Source: Anaerolineae bacterium (GTDB lineage Bacteria > Chloroflexota > Anaerolineae > JAFGEY01). From it: DNA of 11,977 nucleotides. The stretch is from NCBI GenBank assembly GCA_016929205.1, contig JAFGJF010000587.1, forward strand, positions 1-11,977, in the 5' to 3' direction. Numbering within the stretch: position 1 is the stretch's first letter; every line of letters begins with the position of its first letter. Positions 5,769 to 11,092 of this stretch are shown in pieces. Under the pieces are notes generated by a model that did no database searches, was not told the origin of the DNA, and worked only from the letters and a program-made list of their open reading frames with translations. The translations under genes were made by a program, and so were the position numbers.

Positions 5769-7019
5769 TCAGAATCCCATCGATCGCCAGCGGTCGGCCA
5801 GACTTTGTGACTGACCTGCGCGCCGTTTGAGCGCTTTGGCCGACGGTTTGGCCCACGACGGCGTCGGTACATCATAATCAAAACCTGGGAGCATTTTGCG
5901 CTCGATCTTGTGCCCCAACAGATACTCGATACGATGGATCAATGGCTCGTCGTCAGGCGAGACGAATGTGATCGCGTCACCGTGCGGTTGCGTCACTCCA
6001 CCGTCCTCGGTTTCGGCGCGGGCAGTACGCCCAATACGATGCACATAGTCCTCGGCATGGTCCGGCACGTCGTAATTGACCACGTGCGAGATCCCCTCCA
6101 CATCCAATCCTCGTGCGGCAATGTTAGTCGCGATCAGGACTCGATGCTTGCCCGATCGGAACCCCTCCAGTGCGGCAATCCTGTTCCGCTGCCGGAAATC
6201 GCCGTGAATACAGGCCACAGAGATCTTGGATTCAGTCAACTGCCGGGTCACAATATCGGCTTCTTGCTTGGTCTGGGTAAAAACAAGCATACTCGTGACA
6301 TCCATCTGCTTGAGTATGGCCATAAGAAGCGGCATCTTGAGATGCCTGGGAACCGGATAAAGCACCTGCTGGATCGCCTCGGGTGGGCGGGCCAGATCGA
6401 TTTCGATATTCACTGGATCGCGCTGAAACTGGCGCGCGAGAGCCGAAATGACCGGTGGCATGGTGGCCGAAAAGAGCATGGTCTGGCGCTGGTCGGGTAT
6501 GTGACTGATGATCTGCTTGATGTCGGGGAAAAAGCCCATATCCAGCATTCGGTCGGCTTCATCCAACACCAGGATCTGCACATCGCGCAGATCGACGTTC
6601 CTGCGGCGCATATGATCCATCAACCGGCCCGGCGTAGCGACGATGACGTCGATACCGCGCCGCAGCCTATCTGTTTGCTTTTTCATATTGGCCCCGCCAT
6701 AAACGCACACACTGTGCAGTGACGTATAGGCAGCCAGCTTTCGGGCCTCGCCATCCACCTGGATGGCCAACTCGCGGGTCGGTTCCAAAATGACGACCCG
6801 AGGATTCCTGGTCTTGGTCTCATCGCCCAACAAGTGCTCCAACGCCGGCAGCAAAAAGGCCAGGGTCTTGCCGGTGCCTGTCTGAGCGCAACCAACAATG
6901 TCGCGTCCCTGCAAACCGGGCGGAATGGCCTGGGTCTGAATGGCCGTCGTTTCCTCGTACCCCAAGGCATGGATCGCCTTTTGCAAAGGTCTGCTTAGAT
7001 TTAATTCTGTGAAACGCAT
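5769..7019 (-). CDS. DEAD-box ATP-dependent RNA helicase, RhlE-like
   Basis: The 416-residue protein unwinds structured RNA using ATP, probably in ribosome assembly or mRNA turnover. All core motifs are visible: Q motif (Q28 region), motif I A-Q-T-G-T-G-K-T (45-52), Ia P-T-R-E-L-A (80-85), Ib T-P-G-R, motif II D-E-A-D (153-156), III S-A-T (184-186), IV L-V-F-T-Q-T, V A-R-G-L-D (302-306) and VI H-R-I-G-R-T-A-R (327-334). The D-E-A-D-R-M-L-D-M-G-F context favours RhlE-like proteins. The C-terminal tail is short, with no RNA-binding accessory domain. An AAGGAG 5 nt before ATG 7019 fixes the start. It sits upstream of csp and slyD on the same strand, which suggests a role under low temperature or RNA-structure stress. 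A near-consensus promoter and an attenuator-like hairpin precede it. Confidence 0.95.
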   Translation of the reverse strand: MRFTELNLSRPLQKAIHALGYEETTAIQTQAIPPGLQGRDIVGCAQTGTGKTLAFLLPALEHLLGDETKTRNPRVVILEPTRELAIQVDGEARKLAAYTSLHSVCVYGGANMKKQTDRLRRGIDVIVATPGRLMDHMRRRNVDLRDVQILVLDEADRMLDMGFFPDIKQIISHIPDQRQTMLFSATMPPVISALARQFQRDPVNIEIDLARPPEAIQQVLYPVPRHLKMPLLMAILKQMDVTSMLVFTQTKQEADIVTRQLTESKISVACIHGDFRQRNRIAALEGFRSGKHRVLIATNIAARGLDVEGISHVVNYDVPDHAEDYVHRIGRTARAETEDGGVTQPHGDAITFVSPDDEPLIHRIEYLLGHKIERKMLPGFDYDVPTPSWAKPSAKALKRRAGQSQSLADRWRSMGF

Positions 7020-7044
7020 AAAACTCCTTACAACAATCTGTTAC

Positions 7045-7079
7045 AAAAAAACCGCTCCGATACGTAAACCGGAAGCGGT
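7045..7079 (-). terminator. Terminator-like hairpin in the helicase leader (candidate attenuator)
   Basis: On the minus strand ACCGCT-T-CCG (7079-7070) pairs with CGGAGCGGT (7059-7051) as a 9-bp stem with one bulged T and a 10-nt loop, followed by seven T residues (7051-7045). It lies about 25 nt downstream of the predicted transcription start and about 25 nt upstream of the helicase start codon. No other minus-strand gene lies upstream for it to terminate, so a regulatory role in the leader is the simplest reading. Confidence 0.75.
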
Positions 7080-7111
7080 GGAAAATGCAAAACCGATTAA
7101 CTTATAAAATC

Positions 7112-7140
7112 ATTATACCACCAATCAACCTTTATGTCAA
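7112..7140 (-). promoter_or_regulatory. Consensus promoter of the DEAD-box helicase gene
   Basis: The minus strand reads -35 TTGACA (7140-7135), a 17-bp spacer and -10 TATAAT (7117-7112) with a TGG extension. It matches the sigma70 consensus at every box position. The predicted start is about 7105, giving a leader of about 86 nt. Such a strong promoter upstream of a terminator-like hairpin fits control by attenuation. Confidence 0.8.
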
Positions 7141-7187
7141 AATAAAAACGTGGTATTTTATGCATAATCAGCATCTTTTCAGAAGGT

Positions 7188-7213
7188 AGGGGCAATCCCT
7201 TGTGGTTGCCCTG
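7188..7213. repeat. Small intergenic palindrome (REP-like)
   Basis: GGGCAATC (7190-7197) pairs with GGTTGCCC (7204-7211) around a 6-nt loop, inside a GTAGGGGCAA...TTGCCCT context. It lies in the 334-bp gene-free stretch 7020-7353, between the helicase promoter and the promoter of the next gene. There is no T run, so it is not a terminator. Similar GGGGCRA...YCGCCC palindromes are common intergenic repeats in Chloroflexota and cyanobacteria, so a dispersed repeat is likely but cannot be shown from one copy. Confidence 0.4.
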
Positions 7214-7278
7214 CTGGCCGGAAGAAAATCGGATCGAACAGCTGACATGGATGGAGCCGGCTTGGTGAAAAGCATATT

Positions 7279-7306
7279 TTGATGCACACGAAAGGTTTGA
7301 TATAAT
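7279..7306 (+). promoter_or_regulatory. Promoter of the QueG-like gene
   Basis: -35 TTGATG (7279-7284), a 16-bp spacer and a perfect -10 TATAAT (7301-7306) with a TGA extension. The start would be near 7313, about 40 nt before ATG 7354. Confidence 0.55.
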
Positions 7307-7353
7307 AACCGGGCATCCTGGACACCCAAAACCATGCCGCCAAGACAGCAGAA

Positions 7354-8121
7354 ATGAAAACCTGGATCGAGCAAGAAATAACCGGTTTTGTCAAACAAGC
7401 CGCCCTGAGAACGCAGACAGCCTGGGGAAAACCATTGGTTGCGTTTGCCAGCGCGCATGACGAGCTTTTTGCCCGGCTCAAGACATTGATCGGGCCCACA
7501 CACGCCACGCCGGGCGAACTGCTTGACGATGCGCAGACGATCATTGTTTATTTTTTGCCCTTTGACAGATCGATCGTGCATAGCAACCGCCCCGGCGACA
7601 AGGCATCACACGAGTGGGCGATGGCCTACATCGAGACCAACCACCTGATCACGGCGATCAACCGGCACCTGGCCCACGCCCTGGCAGAACGGTGCTACAA
7701 AACCGTCGTCCTGCCACCGACGCACAACTTTGACCGGGAGAAATTGATCAGTGACTGGTCGCACAAGCACGTCGCCTATATCGCCGGGCTGGGCCGATTT
7801 GGGCTGCACCATATGTTGATCACCGGCGAGGGATGCTGCGGCAGGCTGGGCAGTCTCGTCACGACGGCGCCTACCGAAGCTACACCGCGCCCGGTCGAGG
7901 AGTACTGTCTCTACAAACACAACCAGACATGCCAGGCCTGCGTGAAAAGGTGCGTAGGTGCGGCACTGACCGCAAACGGACTAGACCGCCACAGGTGCTA
8001 TGCCATCTGCTTGGAAAACGCCGAACTGCACAAGGAACAGGGGCTCGCCGACGTGTGCGGCAAATGCGTGAGTATGGTCCCCTGCTCATTTGAAAACCCG
8101 GTGGCGAGATTGTCACAGTAA
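7354..8121 (+). CDS. QueG-like 4Fe-4S double-cluster protein (epoxyqueuosine reductase-related)
   Basis: The 255-residue protein resembles the central and ferredoxin-like parts of epoxyqueuosine reductase QueG. It has the G-L-G-R-F-G...L-I-T motif (145-157) and G-R-L-G-S-L-V-T (163-170). Next come cysteines C185, C193, C196, C200 and C215, C219, C235, C238, C244, enough for two [4Fe-4S] clusters. The segment I-C-L-E-N and the final C-S-F-E-N-P are typical of this branch. It is much shorter than QueG (about 310-380 residues) and lacks the C-terminal HEAT-repeat tRNA-binding region, so a role in queuosine synthesis is doubtful. A redox protein of unknown substrate is the safer call. It has its own promoter; the ribosome-binding site is weak. 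Confidence 0.75.
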   Translation: MKTWIEQEITGFVKQAALRTQTAWGKPLVAFASAHDELFARLKTLIGPTHATPGELLDDAQTIIVYFLPFDRSIVHSNRPGDKASHEWAMAYIETNHLITAINRHLAHALAERCYKTVVLPPTHNFDREKLISDWSHKHVAYIAGLGRFGLHHMLITGEGCCGRLGSLVTTAPTEATPRPVEEYCLYKHNQTCQACVKRCVGAALTANGLDRHRCYAICLENAELHKEQGLADVCGKCVSMVPCSFENPVARLSQ

Positions 8122-8213
8122 ACGTTTGAGAAAAAGACGCGCAAGACTGACAGGACCTTTTGTCTAGGTTCAAAAGAATTGAGAGGGCATCCTGAAAACT
8201 GAGAGGATTTCGT

Positions 8214-9302
8214 ATGATCAACACACACAATACCTATCCGATCGCTTATCCCGATAGGTGGGTTATATCCTACCAACGCCACGAATCAGATACGCCTCTC
8301 ACCGGCGCAACAACCGGTGAACCACAGGCCATCACCCAGACGGCGACACAGTCTGCAGAACAGGCACAACCCACCATACGCCACCCGTTGCAAGCAGAAA
8401 TAGACAGGGTGCAGCAAGTGCTGGACGCGCTGGCAGCGTGCCCGCCCCGAGGATGGATGGGCAGGCTGCTCTGGCGTGGGCTGCACCGATCCTATCATGA
8501 CCGCTTGCGTAAAACCACAGCGGCCTGGGTAGCAACCCTGGCCAAGTCCAAAGGCACGATCCTGGAAGCGAAATACGATTTTGAGCCCGAAATGGTTCTG
8601 ATTGCCGCTGGCGAGTTTATGATGGGCAGCGATTCGCGCAAAGACCAGCACGCCAGGCACGTTGAGCGGCCCCAGCACAAACTGCACCTGCCCGACTACT
8701 ACCTGGCCAAAACGCCGGTCACGAACGCCCAGTACGCCGCTTTTGTACGAGCTACGCAGCGCACGCCACCCAGCCACTGGCAAGAGGACAGGCCGCCCAA
8801 GGCCAAGGAAAACCACCCCGTGGTTCGCGTCTCCTGGTACGACGCGATCGCCTACTGCAAGTGGCTGTCCGGTCTGACCGGCCAAGCCTACCGTTTACCC
8901 ACCGAGGCAGAATGGGAAAAGGCTGCCCGTGGGGACAAAGCCAGCATGTATCCTTGGGGCGACCGGTGGGATGCAAGCCGCTGCAACACCAAAGAAAGCG
9001 AGACCGAGGATACGACGCCGGTTGGCGCCTATCCCCAGGGAGCCAGCCCTTACGGCCTGCTGGACATGGCCGGCAACGTCTGGGAGTGGACGTCGAGCCT
9101 GTACCGGGATTACCCTTATCGAAAGAACGACGGGCGTGAGGATCCGTCCTCGACAAAAGCCCGCGTGCTGCGAGGCGGCTCCTGGCTCAACTTTTACGAC
9201 AGCGCACGCGCAGCCTACCGCCGCAGTTACACCCCTGCTTACCACAGCCGCATCCACGGCTTTCGCTGTTGTGTGTCGCTCGGCCCTCCAGGAGATGCGT
9301 GA
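8214..9302 (+). CDS. SUMF1/formylglycine-generating-enzyme-fold protein
   Basis: Residues 127-355 of this 362-residue protein form an FGE-sulfatase (SUMF1) domain. It begins M-V-L-I-A-A-G-E-F-M-M-G-S, then shows T-N-A-Q-Y, V-S-W-Y-D-A-I-A-Y-C, R-L-P-T-E-A-E-W-E-K-A-A-R-G, Y-P-W-G, D-M-A-G-N-V-W-E-W-T, V-L-R-G-G-S-W and a closing G-F-R-C. The copper-binding cysteine pair of true formylglycine-generating enzymes is absent: the expected stretch reads A-Y-R-R-S-Y-T-P-A-Y. Sulfatase activation is therefore unlikely, and a binding or regulatory role, as in many bacterial SUMF1-fold proteins, is more plausible. Residues 1-126 are unrecognised; 56-112 look helical. GAGAGG 7 nt before ATG 8214 supports the start. 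It lies 92 bp after the QueG-like gene and immediately before the NifB-like fragment. Confidence 0.85.
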   Translation: MINTHNTYPIAYPDRWVISYQRHESDTPLTGATTGEPQAITQTATQSAEQAQPTIRHPLQAEIDRVQQVLDALAACPPRGWMGRLLWRGLHRSYHDRLRKTTAAWVATLAKSKGTILEAKYDFEPEMVLIAAGEFMMGSDSRKDQHARHVERPQHKLHLPDYYLAKTPVTNAQYAAFVRATQRTPPSHWQEDRPPKAKENHPVVRVSWYDAIAYCKWLSGLTGQAYRLPTEAEWEKAARGDKASMYPWGDRWDASRCNTKESETEDTTPVGAYPQGASPYGLLDMAGNVWEWTSSLYRDYPYRKNDGREDPSSTKARVLRGGSWLNFYDSARAAYRRSYTPAYHSRIHGFRCCVSLGPPGDA

Positions 9303-9316
9303 GATGATGATTAGCT

Positions 9317-9940
9317 TTGGCGAGGAGGCCAAAAGGATTTGTCGTCGGGGTTGCCGGCCCGGGCGAGCCGCTGGCCAACGCCGAGACGTTTGAAGCATTG
9401 ACCCTGGTCCACCAGGCATTCCCGGCGTTGATGAAATGTGTCAGCAGTAACGGGTTGCTGCTCGAAAAAACGCTGCCCCAACTCCTCGAGGTGGGTATCA
9501 GCGCCCTGACGGTGACCGTCAACGCCCCGGACAGCGAGGTGGGAGGGCAGATCTATCGCTGGGTGCGCTACGATGGGACCACCTACCGGGGGCAGCAGGC
9601 AGCCGAGATCCTGATCGAACGGCAGCGGCGCGGCGTCCGGGCAGCACTCGAAGCCGGGTTGACGGTCAAGGTCAACAGCGTGCTCATCCCCGGAATCAAC
9701 GACCGGCATATGGTGCAGCTGGCGCGTCAGCTCGAAAAGTTGGGTGTGCACCTGATGAACATCATGCCGCTGATCCCCGGTGGGTTGATGGCCGACCGCC
9801 GCCCGCCAACCTGTGAGGAACTGCAGCAGGTCAGGACGGACTGCGAGGCCATCCTGCCCCAGTTCCGGCTGTGCGAGCAGTGCCGGGCCGACGTGATCCG
9901 GTTTCCCGGCAAGGCACGTTCAATGGAGGATATGCGATGA
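9317..9940 (+). pseudogene. NifB-like radical SAM protein fragment lacking the N-terminal [4Fe-4S] motif
   Basis: The intact 207-codon frame matches NifB from just after its cluster-binding region to the end. It has V-V-G-V-A-G-P-G-E-P-L-A-N (9-21), T-V-T-V-N-A (65-70), I-Y-x-W-V-R-Y (79-85), V-K-V-N-S-V-L-I-P-G-I-N-D (117-129), M-N-I-M-P-L-I-P (147-154) and C-E-Q-C-R-A-D (186-192). NifB builds the FeMo-cofactor precursor by radical SAM chemistry. Here the first ~80 residues, including C-x3-C-x2-C, are missing, because the frame is closed by a TGA at 9308 just after the SUMF1-fold gene. The only usable start is TTG 9317, without a ribosome-binding site. A well-placed AGGAG serves ATG 9304 instead, which reads out of frame. 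It is probably a truncated remnant, though the undisturbed frame and the ATGA overlap with the next gene leave a shortened functional protein possible. Confidence 0.75.
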
Positions 9941-10443
9941 AAGACCGTATCACGATCGTCCAAGGGGATATCACCAAGCTCGCCGTCGATGCCATCGTCA
10001 ACGCCGCCAATCGCAGCCTGCTTGGTGGCGGGGGCGTCGATGGCGCCATTCACCGCGCCGCCGGGCCGGAATTGTTGGCCGCATGCCGCCCGCTGGGGGG
10101 CTGCGAAACCGGCCAGTCAAAGATCACGCCGGGTTTCCGGCTGCCGGCGAAATACGTCATCCATACCGTCGGGCCTGTCTGGCAGGGCGGGAATCAGGGG
10201 GAGCCAGAGCTGCTGGCTTCTTGCTACCGGACCTCTTTACAGCTTGCCCGGCAGCACCAACTCAAGACTGTGGCCTTCCCGGCGATCAGCACCGGGGTTT
10301 ACGGCTACCCGGTCAAACAGGCCGCCAAAATCGCCGTTGCCCAAGTGCGCCGGTTTTTGGAGCAAGATACAATGATCGAACAGGTCTACCTGGTCTGCTT
10401 TGATACCAGGACGCTCGAGGCCTACCAGCAAGCGTACCAGTAG
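9937..10443 (+). CDS. Macrodomain protein, MacroD/YmdB-type ADP-ribose hydrolase
   Basis: This single macrodomain of 168 residues shows the ligand-binding motifs of the MacroD/YmdB group. They are G-D-I-T (10-13), N-A-A-N (22-25), G-G-G-V-D-G-A-I-H (31-39) and [10 protein letters not shown] (116-125). Such enzymes remove ADP-ribose from proteins or hydrolyse O-acetyl-ADP-ribose. GGAGGA 7 nt upstream supports ATG 9937, which overlaps the stop of the NifB-like frame (ATGA), so the two are translationally coupled. The frame extends upstream, but only within the preceding gene. The stop lies one base from the stop of a convergent MoaD-like gene. No role can be read from this context. Confidence 0.93.
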   Translation: MKDRITIVQGDITKLAVDAIVNAANRSLLGGGGVDGAIHRAAGPELLAACRPLGGCETGQSKITPGFRLPAKYVIHTVGPVWQGGNQGEPELLASCYRTSLQLARQHQLKTVAFPAISTGVYGYPVKQAAKIAVAQVRRFLEQDTMIEQVYLVCFDTRTLEAYQQAYQ

Positions 10444-10444
10444 C

Positions 10445-10816
10445 CTACGGCCGGTCCGCCTTATAGTGGAACAACCCCTCTCCACCATCCATCGCCGCGG
10501 CCAATTCGGGCGTGCGGGCTGCGCCGTGGCGGTACTGGAACGGCCACATACTCTTGAGATGGAAAAGGGCCACCCGGTCGCCCTCCTCAAAGACGTGATC
10601 GAGATCGGGCTGCAAACCGGGCGTGGCACTGAGCTGCCCACTGATAAACGTGATCCCGCGCTCATCGGTCGGCAGGCCCAGGCGATCGAGCAAGTCGCGC
10701 ATCCGGCTGCCGGCCGGCAGTTCCAGTTTCAGATTGGCATAGACTTTGCTGTCCACATCGCCGCCATAGCGGGCCAGAGGACCATAAAGCCAGACATCAA
10801 GATTGATCTGCTGCAC
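10445..10816 (-). CDS. MoaD/ThiS-fold protein with C-terminal extension and no GG terminus
   Basis: The first ~88 residues of this 123-residue protein have the beta-grasp MoaD/ThiS pattern: V-W-L-Y-G-P-L-A-R-Y, an L-P-A-G-S-R-M-R-D-L-L-D-R-L-G-L segment, and E-E-G-D-R-V-A-L-F at 77-85. A normal carrier would end in GG shortly after. Instead the chain runs on with H-L-K-S-M-W-P-F-Q-Y-R-H-G-A (86-99) and an acidic/aromatic tail ending K-A-D-R-P, so it cannot be adenylated as it stands. It may be processed, or act as a partner of the upstream carrier. GTG 10816 follows the upstream stop with no gap, and its ribosome-binding site is the GGAGGAGGT encoding the upstream GGG tail. It is the last gene of the radical SAM-MoaD operon. 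Confidence 0.75.
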   Translation of the reverse strand: MQQINLDVWLYGPLARYGGDVDSKVYANLKLELPAGSRMRDLLDRLGLPTDERGITFISGQLSATPGLQPDLDHVFEEGDRVALFHLKSMWPFQYRHGAARTPELAAAMDGGEGLFHYKADRP

Positions 10817-11086
10817 CTAACCTCCTCCAACCGGGGGGAAAAGACCCACCTCATCACCGGGAACCAGATGGTAAGCGAGTGGTTTGGCTCGCCCGTTGAC
10901 AAAAACGACCCGCACCTTTTCTTTGGGTAGCGAAAAATGATCCACCACGTCGGCCAGGGTGCTGCCCTCCGGCAGGTCAACGTCCACAGGCGAACCGGCG
11001 CGGATCCCCTGCGGATAACGATCGCGGATCGTCCGGGGAACGATCTGGATCAACGTTGCATAAAGCTTGACACGAATGTTCATCAT
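10817..11086 (-). CDS. MoaD/ThiS-family sulfur carrier ending in GGG
   Basis: This 89-residue beta-grasp carrier has K-L-Y-A-T-L near the start, L-P-E-G-S-T-L-A-D-V-V (38-48), V-F-V-N-G-R (61-66) and P-G-D-E-V-G-L-F-P-P-V-G-G-G at the end. The terminal Gly-Gly fits adenylation and thiocarboxylation, as for MoaD, the small subunit of molybdopterin synthase. In this operon it probably supplies sulfur for the pterin cofactor of a tungsten or molybdenum enzyme, which is inferred. The GAGG of the upstream stop region serves as ribosome-binding site; ATG 11083, directly after ATG 11086, has the better spacing. It lies 6 nt after the radical SAM gene stop and directly abuts the next gene. Confidence 0.85.
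   Translation of the reverse strand: MMNIRVKLYATLIQIVPRTIRDRYPQGIRAGSPVDVDLPEGSTLADVVDHFSLPKEKVRVVFVNGRAKPLAYHLVPGDEVGLFPPVGGG
10820..10828 (-). promoter_or_regulatory. Shine-Dalgarno embedded in GGG-tail codons
   Basis: GGAGGAGGT on the minus strand encodes the last three glycines of the carrier and, after the TAG stop, stands just ahead of GTG 10816. It is a near-perfect anti-SD match, so one stretch serves as both carrier tail and ribosome-binding site. Confidence 0.8.
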
Positions 11087-11092
11087 CCAACC

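Noticed and set aside
5910..6722. 270-codon plus-strand frame inside the helicase gene
   Set aside because: It lies antisense to all helicase motifs, and its His-rich composition resembles no family.
7334..7357. 7-codon leader frame overlapping ATG 7354 in ATGA
   Set aside because: Too short, no ribosome-binding site, and such overlaps arise by chance.
8144..8178. Possible hairpin (CTTTTG...CAAAAG) between the QueG-like and SUMF1-fold genes
   Set aside because: The stem is only 6 bp, AT-rich and has no T run after it, so it is not supportable as a terminator.
7311..8194. GGGCATCCTG 10-mer occurring at 7311-7320 and 8185-8194, both just upstream of starts
   Set aside because: A single 10-bp match without dyad or spacing logic is likely chance.
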